NCBI GenBank assembly: GCA_937931785.1
Contig: CALHAX010000001.1
Location: 1-64,000, forward strand
Direction of reading: 5' to 3'
From: an uncultured Hyphomicrobiaceae bacterium
GTDB lineage: Bacteria > Pseudomonadota > Alphaproteobacteria > Rhizobiales > CALHAX01
DNA length: 64,000 nucleotides
Part shown: piece after piece, positions 1-8,615 of the stretch
How the letters are laid out: each line of letters begins with the position of its first letter
Numbering within the stretch: the stretch's first letter is position 1
Notes under the pieces: model-generated
What the model saw: only the letters and a program-made list of their open reading frames with translations
The model's database searches: none
Told to the model about the DNA's origin: nothing
Made by a program: the position numbers and the translations under genes

Positions 1-792
1 CATTGGTGCGGTAAAACCACCTGCTGCCATGAGTGAACTGACATTTGAGAATTGTCCTTTGCCGCATTCAAAAACCAGCCAACCATTTGGTGCGTACTTC
101 GATGCTTGTGCTGAGATAATGCGATAGGCATCCAGTCCGTCTGTTCCACCATCCAGTGCGGTCACCGGATCGTGCTGCTTCACTTCGACCATCAGGTTAT
201 CCAGTTCACGGGAAACGATGTACGGTGGATTTGAAACGATAATATCGAATGTTTCGTTCAATCCGTCGAACCAGTTTCCCTGCTGAAACGTTGCGCGGCC
301 GGCAACCCCAATGTGATCGGCATTCTTTTGAGCCAGGGACAGCGCATCCTTCGAAATATCAATTCCCAGGCCAACGGCGTCTGGCAGTTCGCTGAGAAGT
401 GAGAGAAGAAGGCATCCCGACCCGGTTCCAAGATCGAGAATGCGAAGTGGTAAACTCTCCCAACCCTCAAAGGCCACAATCCGGAGCGTGAGTTCAATCA
501 GTGTTTCGCTGTCCGGTCGGGGATCCAGCGTTGCTGGAGAAATAAGGAACTCATGGTTCCAGAATCCGCGGCGTCCGATGATACGGGATACCGGTTCACC
601 AGATATCCGGCGGGACACAAGTGCGTCGAGTGTCGAAAGGGCGTCCGGTGCGAGTTCGTCGCGCGTGGCCGACAAAGCTGTCGCCTCAGAGAGCCCGGCT
701 GCGTGGCCGACCAAAAGGCGTGCATCAAGTTCAGGCGTGGGAATATCTGCAGTCTTCAAACGCGCAGCTACAGTGCGCCAGACCTCCGTCAC
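1..792 (-). CDS. prmC: Release factor glutamine methyltransferase PrmC/HemK (3' end cut by window edge)
   Basis: This enzyme N5-methylates the glutamine of the GGQ motif in peptide-chain release factors, using SAM. It is absent from the ORF track, but the frame is open for 264 codons from a GTG at 790-792 to the left edge. The translation shows an N-terminal helical domain, a SAM-binding motif I ([10 protein letters not shown]) around residue 120, and the diagnostic NPPY catalytic motif (IVSNPPYI) around residue 197. The family is about 280-290 residues long, so roughly 20 residues are missing. The GTG start shares bases with the prfA stop (GTGA), so the substrate gene and its modifying enzyme are translationally coupled. 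The identification is firm. Confidence 0.95.
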   Translation of the reverse strand, partial: MTEVWRTVAARLKTADIPTPELDARLLVGHAAGLSEATALSATRDELAPDALSTLDALVSRRISGEPVSRIIGRRGFWNHEFLISPATLDPRPDSETLIELTLRIVAFEGWESLPLRILDLGTGSGCLLLSLLSELPDAVGLGIDISKDALSLAQKNADHIGVAGRATFQQGNWFDGLNETFDIIVSNPPYIVSRELDNLMVEVKQHDPVTALDGGTDGLDAYRIISAQASKYAPNGWLVFECGKGQFSNVSSLMAAGGFTAPM

Positions 793-1871
793 GCCACCTC
801 GTCCATTGCGGCGAGTTGCGCGGCTTGATGCTCGGTTATCAGAGCTTCGATCATTTCGTCCAGCCCGTCTCCGGCAATGATGGCATCCAGTTTGTGCAAT
901 GTCAGATTGATCCGGTGATCGCTGACACGACCTTGCGGATAATTATAGGTGCGAATGCGTTGTGAGCGGTCCCCGCTGCCGACCTGATCCTTGCGGTCCG
1001 CAGCACGTTCGCTATCGGCCTTCTGGCGTTCCATGTCATAGAGACGCGTGCGCAAAACCTGCAATGCCTTGGCCCGGTTCTGATGTTGTGATTTCTCGCT
1101 GGAGGTGACGACGATGCCGGTTGGAAGGTGCGTCATGCGCACAGCCGAGTCTGTTGTATTCACGTGCTGACCGCCCGCACCGGATGCGCGCATGGTGTCG
1201 ACGCGAATGTCCTCCATCCGTAACTCGATATCGATATCTTCCGCTTCCGGTAAAACGGCTACCGTGGCCGCAGATGTATGAATGCGTCCGCCGGATTCAG
1301 TGACTGGAATGCGCTGCACCCGATGTACACCGGACTCATATTTCATCCGCGCATACGCACCCGCACCCTTGATATTGGCGATGATTTCCCGAAAACCGCC
1401 AGTCTCGCTTTCGGATGTTGATACAATTTCTGTCTTCCAGCCCTGCAGGTCGGCATAGCGCTGATACATACGGAACAGGTCGCCGGCAAAGATCGCGGCT
1501 TCATCGCCTCCAGTGCCTGCACGCACTTCGAGGATCACACTTTTTTCATCTGCTGCATCTTTCGGGAGCAGCTGGATCTGCAGTGCATTCTCCATTTCTT
1601 CGATGCGCGGGGCGATGTCCAGCAACTCCCCCTTGGCGAGTTCTGTCATCTCGGCATCGGCGTCCGGTTCGGATAACATGGCCTCCAGGTCGGCCTTTTC
1701 CTGTTGAGTGTCGCGCAATGCGTTGATTGCGATTACCACCGGATCGATCTCGGCAAACTCTTTCGAAAGTTTAACGAACACGTCCTGATCCGGACCGGAG
1801 GACAGTTGTGCCTGAACGGCATTCCACCGTTCAACGAGTTGATCAAGTTTGTCTTCTGGAAGTTTGGCCAT
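789..1871 (-). CDS. prfA: Peptide chain release factor 1 (RF1)
   Basis: RF1 terminates translation at UAA and UAG. The 360-residue length is typical. The catalytic motif GAGGQHVN lies near residue 232, and the stop-codon recognition tripeptide PVT (RIPVTES) marks RF1 rather than RF2, which carries SPF. The DHRINLTL segment near the C-terminus is also characteristic. It lies between ptsP upstream and prmC downstream and overlaps prmC by 4 bp. The 148-bp gap from ptsP carries a palindromic repeat (1929-2023). No strong Shine-Dalgarno sequence is visible before the ATG. Confidence 0.97.
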   Translation of the reverse strand: MAKLPEDKLDQLVERWNAVQAQLSSGPDQDVFVKLSKEFAEIDPVVIAINALRDTQQEKADLEAMLSEPDADAEMTELAKGELLDIAPRIEEMENALQIQLLPKDAADEKSVILEVRAGTGGDEAAIFAGDLFRMYQRYADLQGWKTEIVSTSESETGGFREIIANIKGAGAYARMKYESGVHRVQRIPVTESGGRIHTSAATVAVLPEAEDIDIELRMEDIRVDTMRASGAGGQHVNTTDSAVRMTHLPTGIVVTSSEKSQHQNRAKALQVLRTRLYDMERQKADSERAADRKDQVGSGDRSQRIRTYNYPQGRVSDHRINLTLHKLDAIIAGDGLDEMIEALITEHQAAQLAAMDEVA

Positions 1872-1928
1872 GATGAGCGTCTGTATATGAGTTCGGGAAA
1901 GGAAAGAAGAGCGGGCGCATATGTGCCG

Positions 1929-2023
1929 CTATAGCGCGTCTGATTCAAATGGAATCATGACGCGACGGTCCAAGTCGTTCCACTGGCATCGCGGTGTCTC
2001 ATTTAAGTCGGACAACACCCTAG
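1929..2023. repeat. Bipartite palindromic repeat, copy 1
   Basis: One of four related elements in the window (the others are near 14994, 22264 and 46490). It begins TATAGCGCGTCTGATTC, forms a hairpin from GATTC/GAATC and GCGTC/GACGC arms, has a second small hairpin around CACTGGCATCGCGGTG, and ends in GTCGGACAACACCCTAG. Its last bases contain the TAG stop of ptsP read on the minus strand, so the element abuts or created the end of that gene. There is no coding potential. The role is unknown; it is REP/BIME-like in form. Confidence 0.8.
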
Positions 2024-4353
2024 GCACCGGCAGCGCGCATCAGATCGTCATCGTCATTGGTGGCGCGAGGGCCAACGGCGCTCGGGTCGCCGGCGAGGTT
2101 CACGCCGTTGCGTGCCGCAAAGTCCTCGATCGCGGCCCGCACATCGCGGGTTTCTGCGTCAAGCATCGATGTGAAGAACTGCGATGTGCGGGCCATGTCC
2201 AGCGACAGGATCATGGCTTTCACCGGGCCGACATTCGCCGGAGCGACCGACAGCGATCGGTAGCCGAGTCCGATCAGTGCCATTGCACCGATTGTCGATC
2301 CTGCCAGTTCCCCGCAGAGGGTAACCGGGACGTCGTGCGCGTTTGCGGTTTCCACAATGTCGCGCAGCACTTTCATCACGGGGAGGGAAATCGGATCGAA
2401 CCGTTCCGAAACACGCTGGTTCCCGCGATCGGCCGCGAAAAGGAACTGCAGCAGATCGTTGCTTCCGACAGAAACAAAATCAGCCGTGTCGAACAGTGCA
2501 TCGAGCTGCCAGAGCAATGCCGGAACTTCGATCATCGCGCCGAACTTGATGGACCGCGGTTGCGCATGACGACGCGCTGCATGCGCGTTCCGTTCGCGTT
2601 CGAATATCTCGCGAGCCCGTTCAAACTCGCTCACATCTGAAACCATCGGGATCATGATCCGAAGGTCCTTGCCCGCAGACGCGCGAAGCAGAGCACGGAA
2701 TTGCGTGCGCAGCAGAACAGGACGATCCAGCCCGATCCGGATTGATCGCCACCCGATCGCCGGGTTCGGTTCGTCCGCATGGCGCAGGTACGGCAGAAGT
2801 TTATCTCCGCCAATGTCAAGCGAACGGAATGTGACGGGAAGATCGCCGGTTGCCGCAAAGATCTGGCTGTAAATCTCGGTCTGGCGCTCACGTCGTGGAA
2901 ACGACGATGAAATCATGAATTCAAGCTCGGTCCTGAACAGGCCAATGCCGTCTGCACCCGATTGCTCTAGATGCGGCAGGTCCACCATCAGACCAGCATT
3001 GATCGACAGGGCAATGCGTTCGCCATCCCGTGTTACCGCCGGAATATCCCGCAGCTCCTGGTAGAGCTTCTGCCGCGTGGCACGGAACCGAACCTTGTCC
3101 GCAAACGCTTCAATAATCTCCGGCGTCGGGCGCACGTGTACTTCGCCCAGATCACCATCAATCATGATGTCGTCGCCGGCTTCGGCCTGATCTACAATCC
3201 CGCGGGCCTGACCAATGGCGGTAATTCCGAGCGCGCGCGCCACCACGGCAACGTGGCTGTTCGGCCCGCCATCCTCGACGACGAGGCCGCGTATCCGGCT
3301 GCTGTCGTAATCCAGAAGTTCGGCAGGCCCCATGGACCGGGCGACCAGAATTCCATCTTCTGGAAGTTCATTGGAGGCCGATGTTTGATCTTCACCCACC
3401 AGCGCCCGCAACAGTCGATCCGACAGGTCATCGACATCGCGGAACCGCTCCCGCCAATAAGGACTTTCATTCCGCAGCATGCGCGCACGTTGATCGTTCC
3501 GCACACGCTCGACGGCGGCTTCTGCAGTCAGTCCACCCTTGACGGCGTCTTGCATCCGCCCCAACCAGCCGCGATCGTGCGCGAACATGCGATAGGTTTC
3601 GAGAATTTCCCTGTGCTCTCCGGCGCGCGAAATTTCACGTCGCTCCAGCATGGCATCAATCGCACCGCGCAAGTGTGTAACCGCGGCATCAAGTCGATCC
3701 ATCTCGACGCTTGGCTTTTCGGCAATCAGTTTCTTGATCACCACACGCGGCCGGTGGAGGACAATATGTCCGAGCGCGATCCCATCGACCAGCGTCGTGC
3801 CGCGAACCAGTGCCGCCCGCCCACGTCCGCCCGCGTCCGGGTCGTCCGCATCATGCAGAAGTTCGTGCGAGACCAGTAGTTCCGCAAGCACCATGGCGGT
3901 GGTTTGCAGCGCTTCGGCCTCATCTTCGCTGTACGTGCGTTTCGCCTCGTTCTGTATGGTCAGGACACCAAGCACGCGGCCACTGCGAAGTACCGGAACA
4001 CCAAGGAACGAATGATAGATTTCTTCGCCGGTTTCCGGGCGATAGGAAAACGATGGATGGGACTGTGCATCATCCAGTGCGACCGGTCGTGCGGTTTCTC
4101 CAACAAGTCCGACGAGGCCTTCGCCGCGCGCCATGTGTGTGTTACCCACCGCACCGGGGTTCAAGCCTTCCGTCGTAACCAGTTCGAACGAGCCATCGCG
4201 CCGCCGCACATAGATGGACGAAACCTCGGCCACCATGATCCGGGCGATCTGCTGCACAATGCGGTCAAGGCGAGACTGTGCATCACCGGGATCAGCCATG
4301 ATCCGGCGCAGGTTCCGGATCAACACCCGGGGCCCAGCATCCACAGTCGGCAT
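2020..4353 (-). CDS. ptsP: Phosphoenolpyruvate-protein phosphotransferase PtsP (EI-Ntr)
   Basis: First enzyme of the nitrogen-related PTS. It autophosphorylates from PEP and passes phosphate to NPr, linking nitrogen and carbon status to regulation rather than to sugar uptake. The 777 residues comprise an N-terminal GAF sensor domain (about 15-165), then EI. The phospho-histidine motif GGPNSHVAVVARALG lies near residue 370, and the C-terminal PEP-binding barrel has SLDIGGDK, GSNDLLQF and the conserved cysteine in LCGELAG. The GAF domain separates it from sugar-type PtsI and is expected to sense glutamine or 2-oxoglutarate. It follows lysC and precedes prfA, a familiar alphaproteobacterial order. 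The stop codon falls in a palindromic repeat. Confidence 0.96.
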   Translation of the reverse strand: MPTVDAGPRVLIRNLRRIMADPGDAQSRLDRIVQQIARIMVAEVSSIYVRRRDGSFELVTTEGLNPGAVGNTHMARGEGLVGLVGETARPVALDDAQSHPSFSYRPETGEEIYHSFLGVPVLRSGRVLGVLTIQNEAKRTYSEDEAEALQTTAMVLAELLVSHELLHDADDPDAGGRGRAALVRGTTLVDGIALGHIVLHRPRVVIKKLIAEKPSVEMDRLDAAVTHLRGAIDAMLERREISRAGEHREILETYRMFAHDRGWLGRMQDAVKGGLTAEAAVERVRNDQRARMLRNESPYWRERFRDVDDLSDRLLRALVGEDQTSASNELPEDGILVARSMGPAELLDYDSSRIRGLVVEDGGPNSHVAVVARALGITAIGQARGIVDQAEAGDDIMIDGDLGEVHVRPTPEIIEAFADKVRFRATRQKLYQELRDIPAVTRDGERIALSINAGLMVDLPHLEQSGADGIGLFRTELEFMISSSFPRRERQTEIYSQIFAATGDLPVTFRSLDIGGDKLLPYLRHADEPNPAIGWRSIRIGLDRPVLLRTQFRALLRASAGKDLRIMIPMVSDVSEFERAREIFERERNAHAARRHAQPRSIKFGAMIEVPALLWQLDALFDTADFVSVGSNDLLQFLFAADRGNQRVSERFDPISLPVMKVLRDIVETANAHDVPVTLCGELAGSTIGAMALIGLGYRSLSVAPANVGPVKAMILSLDMARTSQFFTSMLDAETRDVRAAIEDFAARNGVNLAGDPSAVGPRATNDDDDLMRAAGA

Positions 4354-4620
4354 GTCTTGCCCTTTAGCCCAGCTCGCAACGGATCATGATGATCCGCGCA
4401 AGGCACCAGCTCATTCGATCGAACGCAATTGTCGTGCAACTGCGCATGCAACTAAAATATGCAGGGCTGCAATACGTAAAGATATCAGCCCGTTACCCCG
4501 GGACGTGCGGTATCCGAAAGCGTCGTGACCACCCATCCGTTCGCATCACGTCACGCTCTAAAGAGCAACTGTGACGATAGCATAACCGAGCCCCATCTCG
4601 GTAGTGACGCATCCGAAAAT

Positions 4621-5883
4621 TCAGGCCGCGTCCAGTCCGTAAAGCGAATGCAGTGTCCGCACTGCCAGCTCAGTATATGCCGAGTCGATCAAAACGCTGA
4701 TCTTGATTTCAGAGGTCGAAATCGCCTGAAGGTTGATACCCTTCTCGGCCAATGCCTTGAACATGCTTGCTGCAACGCCCGCATGACTACGCATGCCGAT
4801 GCCGATGACTGAAACTTTAACCACGTCCGTCGAGCCGCGTACATCCTGATAGTCGATATCGCCCTTGCAATCGTCAAGTTTCGCCAACGCGCGCTCAAGG
4901 TCCGTACCGGGCACCGTAAAGGTCATGTCGGTGGATTGGCCGTCGTCCGACACGCTTTGCACGATCATGTCGACGTTGATGTTCGCATCCGCCAGCGGTC
5001 CGAAAATACTCGCCGCCACGCCGGGGCTGTCCGCCACTTTCACCAGCGTGACCTTGGCCTCATCCTTTGCATACGTGATGCCGCTGACAATCTGCTTTTC
5101 CACGATCTCATCCTCGTCACAAACCAGCGTACCGGTAAATTCGTTGGCATTCACGCTTGCGGGCGGCACGCTGTCCGGCGCGTCGAAGCTGGAGCGCACC
5201 AGCAACCGCACCCCCTTCACCATCGCCAGTTCGACCGAGCGCGTTTGCAGCACCTTGGCCCCGAGCGACGCCATCTCCAGCATCTCTTCATACGAGATGC
5301 GTTCCATCCGCTTCGCTTTTGGCACCATGCGCGGGTCCGTGGTGTAGACCCCGTCGACGTCCGTATAGATGTCGCAGCGGTCCGCCTTCACCGCCGCCGC
5401 AATCGCCACCGCGCTGGTATCCGACCCACCGCGCCCGAGCGTCGTGATCCGGTTGTCCGGCCCAAGCCCCTGGAACCCGGCGATCACCGCCACCTGATCG
5501 TCTTCGTCCATCCGTCGGCGCAGCTCGGTCCCGTCAATATCCTCGATCCGGGCCGAGCCATGGGCGTCGTTCGTCACGATCGGGATCTGCCAGCCCTGCC
5601 ACGAGCGCGCCGCGATGCCCATCGACTGCAGCACGATCGCCAGCAATCCGGACGTCACCTGCTCGCCCGCCGACACCACCGCATCGTATTCCCGCGCATC
5701 GTGCAGCGCCGAGGCATCGCGCGTAAAATCCACCAGTCGGTTCGTCTCGCCCGACATGGCCGACACCACCACGGCGCACTTGTTGCCCGCGTCCACTTCG
5801 CGTCTGACGTGCTGCGCCACATTGCGGATCCGTTCGAGATCCCCAACCGACGTGCCACCGAATTTCATCACCACAACCGCCAT
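4621..5883 (-). CDS. lysC: Aspartate kinase
   Basis: Phosphorylates aspartate, the first step of the lysine, threonine, methionine and diaminopimelate pathway. The 420 residues begin with the kinase signature MKFGGTSVGD and include GRGGSDTSAVA in the catalytic domain. Two C-terminal ACT domains (about 275-340 and 350-420; the second opens VSVIGIGMRSHAGVA) are the usual sites for feedback inhibition by lysine and/or threonine. It is followed by ptsP after 267 bp, which holds only a small palindrome (GGATCATGATGATCC) and no gene. The upstream side is repeat-filled DNA instead of ubiG, which I would have expected next to it. Confidence 0.96.
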   Translation of the reverse strand: MAVVVMKFGGTSVGDLERIRNVAQHVRREVDAGNKCAVVVSAMSGETNRLVDFTRDASALHDAREYDAVVSAGEQVTSGLLAIVLQSMGIAARSWQGWQIPIVTNDAHGSARIEDIDGTELRRRMDEDDQVAVIAGFQGLGPDNRITTLGRGGSDTSAVAIAAAVKADRCDIYTDVDGVYTTDPRMVPKAKRMERISYEEMLEMASLGAKVLQTRSVELAMVKGVRLLVRSSFDAPDSVPPASVNANEFTGTLVCDEDEIVEKQIVSGITYAKDEAKVTLVKVADSPGVAASIFGPLADANINVDMIVQSVSDDGQSTDMTFTVPGTDLERALAKLDDCKGDIDYQDVRGSTDVVKVSVIGIGMRSHAGVAASMFKALAEKGINLQAISTSEIKISVLIDSAYTELAVRTLHSLYGLDAA

Positions 5884-6044
5884 GGTCGCGCGCGCCTCTG
5901 AGCTGATCCATGCAAAGAAAAAAGGCGTCTGTCCGGGGGGCGGACCGCGCCTTCATTGCGTTCTGCGTGATGTTCTAGCCGCAAGGGCCACAGCCCGCAA
6001 CCAGATTGGTTGCCTCCCACCCGTCCCGTGAATGCCATCTATTA

Positions 6045-6205
6045 CGTCATCCCGGTGCAGGCCGGGATCCACGCAGGCATCAGGCGCGAAGACAGTTCTC
6101 GGGACGACGGCGGTGGAGGGAATGCGGTTGCTGCAGTCCATGGTGTTGAACATCAGCGGATCACAAGCGGATATCCACGTGGATACCGCCCTGAAAGGGT
6201 GTTCC
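6045..6205. repeat. Composite dispersed repeat, direct copy A
   Basis: Starts with the palindromic core CGTCATCCCGG...CCGGGATCCACG and ends with GATATCCACGTGGATACCGCCCTGAAAGGGTGTTCC. The same order of blocks recurs at 6419-6578 with many substitutions between the two. The core is the familiar intergenic repeat whose reverse translation reads ...WIPACAGMT. Confidence 0.75.
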
Positions 6206-6287
6206 TGACCAAAGTCGGGAACGCCATCATATTCGGTTACTGATAAAATGTGGCGACAGCCTTGGATGCATCTGTCGCCATGTGCGG

Positions 6288-6426
6288 CATGACGGGTCGA
6301 GGTCGGGCAACGCATTGCGCGTCCCAACACCACCTTGAGTTGTTGCACACCCCCATTTGTCATCCTGCGGCCTGCCCCCAGGACCCATCGTTCTGCGCAA
6401 TTCTCACATCCCCCCACCCGTCATCC
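6288..6426. repeat. Inverted dispersed repeat R2, left copy
   Basis: About 139 bp running from CATGACGG to CCGTCATCC. Its reverse complement is recognisable at 16464-16600 by shared blocks such as CATTTGTCATCCTG, CCCATCGTTC and TCTCACAT. My by-eye alignment shows roughly three quarters of positions matching. No ORF of its own is evident. Confidence 0.65.
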
Positions 6427-6578
6427 CGGCGCAGGCCGGGATCCACGCGAGCAGCAGGCGCGAAGAAAATAGCGGCACGACGGATCTGGTGGGAATGGGC
6501 CTGTTGCAGTCCACGGTGTTGAACGCCGGCGGATCACAAGCGGATATCCACATGGATACCGCCCTGAAAGGGTGTTCC
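6419..6578. repeat. Composite dispersed repeat, direct copy B
   Basis: Second copy of the 6045-6205 element. It has the same CGTCATCCCGG/CCGGGATCCACG core, the same GCAGTCCA-GGTGTTGAAC block, and the same terminal ATCCACATGGATACCGCCCTGAAAGGGTG block. It overlaps the end of repeat R2, so these units are stacked into a mosaic. Confidence 0.75.
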
Positions 6579-6813
6579 CGACTGCGTCGGCCCCCCCTTG
6601 GCCCGGTCGCCTCCGGATGGCACCTGCTCTGGAATGCGTTGCGAGACGGTTCCGGTTTGCAGAGTACTGTGGACCCCATGAATGGATGCACGACGACACA
6701 GTGTCGGAGAATAACTGCGTCCATGGGTTTTGCGACAGTGCTGGGGAGTAGAAATGGGTCAGCATCCCAGGGCGGACAGAGGTGCGTCAGTCGCTTTGCG
6801 CCTGACACCCCTG

Positions 6814-7107
6814 AGATAAGCCGAAAATCGTTTGTGCAGGGCACTCCAAGGCGTGCCATGACCGTTTTGGTCATGACGCGCCCTCTCACTGCGAACAGAT
6901 GCATCCCGGCGCCTTCGAAAAGTCGAAGCCGCCCCAGCGAGCGCCACAGACTTATTTACACAGGACGGCGCAAACCAGAACGCCCCGCCTGCCTTTACAT
7001 CTTCCCTGTCGCGGCGGCGTCGGCTTAGCCGACGCTCTTACTGCTCCACGCCTCTTGTCTGGTGTGAAGGGACAAATCCCGACTCCAGCGTTCGTCGCGT
7101 GGAGCCG
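6814..7107. repeat. Inverted dispersed repeat R1, left copy (about 294 bp, hairpin-rich)
   Basis: A nearly identical block lies inverted at 15127-15418. It is packed with internal palindromes: CATGACCGTTTTGGTCATG, CTTCGAAAAGTCGAAG and GCGTCGGCTTAGCCGACGC. The two copies differ in the loop and mid-section but keep these arms, which suggests a structured non-coding element or miniature mobile element rather than a gene. ORFs 6357-7028 and 6899-7813 that cross it are repeat translations or frame shadows. Confidence 0.8.
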
Positions 7108-7208
7108 TTCCCACATGGCCGCGAACACGCCCACAAGAATGTCATCCCACTTGCCGAACAACTGCGCTATGAACGCCCCTTCACCAACACATCATGAGAT
7201 ACTGCTCC

Positions 7209-8594
7209 ATGACCACAATTCTTGTCGTCGTGACACTGGCGATGGCGGTGGGCAGCGTGTTGCTGTCGCCGCGCGCTACGACCACCGCTTCGTTCTTCCG
7301 TGGCACAGCTCCCTCCGGAGCGGCACCCGGCATCCTTGCGCTCGCACTCAGTCAGGTCACGACGTGGATTTTTGCGCGCTCGATCATGAACGCGGCCATC
7401 CTCGGGTATTTCTACGGCATTGCCGGTGCGCTGGCCTATGCGGCCTACTATCTGTCGTTCCTTACCGGTGCGTGGATCATCTCTTCACTGCGGTTCCGTC
7501 ACGGCTTCGACAGCGTACAGAGCTTCCTCGCAGACCGTTTCGGACTGGCAGGGCCGGTGGCGTACAACTTCGTGACGGGGGTGCGGTTGCTTTCAGAGGT
7601 GTTCGCAAACCTGCTGGTAATTGGTGCGATCTTCGGGCCGGCCGGGTCGATGGTGTACGTGACAGCCGTGCTGGCGGTTGGGGCCGTTACGGTGCTCTAT
7701 GCGGGCATGGGCGGACTGCATGCCTCGATCCGCACGGACGTGTTCCAGATGGTGGTGTTCCTCGGTGTTCTGGCCGTGTTCATCGTGCTGACATTCATTG
7801 GCGGTGCGTTTGATCTTGCCGCCATCGCAGCATCATCACCTGCGATCGGCAACCCGGGATGGGTGCTGCTTGCCGTCGCGTTTCTTCAGGTCTGGAGCTA
7901 TCCGATGCATGACCCGGTGATGATGGATCGTGGTCTGATCGCGGACCGTCGCACAACGATGGCGAGTTTTTATCACGCCGCGTGGATATCTGTGCTGTGC
8001 ATTCTGGCGTTCGGGGTGATCGGCACCTATGCCGGGCTCGCGAAATTGCCGGATGAAAATCTCATCGCCACCATGACACGCGTGTTCGGCATGACTCCAG
8101 TTCTACTGTTCAACATCGCATTGATCGTGTCGTGCATGTCGACACTGGATTCAACGCTGGCCAGCGCCTCGAAGCTCGCGGTGGTCGACATGGGCGCGGG
8201 CGAAGCGACGCCGATGAACGGGCGCATCGCCATGGTGATGTTTCTGCTCGGTGGTCTGGCTATGGTGTTCTTTGGCTCGAAGGATCTGTTCAGCGCGGTC
8301 GCTGTATCCGGGACGGCATCCATGTTCCTTGCGCCGGTGGTCTTCTTCTCGCTCTGGCTGGGATGGATCAACGTGCCGGTCTGGTCCTATCTCCTGTCTT
8401 TCATCGTCGCGCTTGGCGGTGCCATGCTCTATTTCCTCGAAGCCAGCGGATATTCCAACCTCATGGTCACCGCTACCGGCCTGGAGCACAAGTACTCCAA
8501 GCTGTTGGTGATCTGTTGCGTCGTCATGGTCGTGAATTGCGGGAGCTTCATTGTCGGGACGTATATTTCAGGTCCCCGAGAGGCGCGGGCATGA
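7209..8594 (+). CDS. Sodium:solute symporter family (SSF) membrane transporter
   Basis: Predicted inner-membrane cotransporter using the Na+ gradient; the substrate is not determinable. About 461 residues from the ATG at 7209 (the ORF track opens five codons earlier at 7194). The protein is almost wholly hydrophobic, with around 12-13 predicted membrane segments. SSF-like features include RHGFDSVQSFLADRFG in the first third, the conserved GMGGLHASIRTDVFQMVVF segment around residue 175, and an S-T-L-D-S-T-L-A-S run around residue 315. That run resembles the Na2-site helix of this family. It sits just downstream of repeat R1 and converges on the DUF2339 gene. No clear ribosome-binding site is visible before either start. 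Confidence 0.8.
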   Translation: MTTILVVVTLAMAVGSVLLSPRATTTASFFRGTAPSGAAPGILALALSQVTTWIFARSIMNAAILGYFYGIAGALAYAAYYLSFLTGAWIISSLRFRHGFDSVQSFLADRFGLAGPVAYNFVTGVRLLSEVFANLLVIGAIFGPAGSMVYVTAVLAVGAVTVLYAGMGGLHASIRTDVFQMVVFLGVLAVFIVLTFIGGAFDLAAIAASSPAIGNPGWVLLAVAFLQVWSYPMHDPVMMDRGLIADRRTTMASFYHAAWISVLCILAFGVIGTYAGLAKLPDENLIATMTRVFGMTPVLLFNIALIVSCMSTLDSTLASASKLAVVDMGAGEATPMNGRIAMVMFLLGGLAMVFFGSKDLFSAVAVSGTASMFLAPVVFFSLWLGWINVPVWSYLLSFIVALGGAMLYFLEASGYSNLMVTATGLEHKYSKLLVICCVVMVVNCGSFIVGTYISGPREARA

Positions 8595-8615
8595 TGGTCA
8601 GACGGCTTCTGATTT

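Larger units (their letters stand above)
5884..7208. other. Repeat-rich intergenic zone, no gene
   Basis: There are 1.3 kb without a credible gene. The zone holds a direct duplication of a roughly 160-bp composite repeat (6045-6205 and 6419-6578), a roughly 140-bp unit found inverted near 16.5 kb, a roughly 295-bp unit found inverted near 15.3 kb, and a clean hairpin TGGCGACAG-N12-CTGTCGCCA at 6251-6280. ORFs called here (for example 6357-7028 and 6404-6904) are translations of repeats; their reverse frame gives the telltale WIPACAGMT peptide. No T-rich tract follows the hairpin. Confidence 0.8.

Noticed and set aside
6357-7028. 223-residue plus-strand ORF, and the related 15084-15398 minus-strand ORF
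   Set aside because: Both are translations of repeat R1 and neighbouring REP units; the shared peptide reflects DNA repetition, not a gene family.
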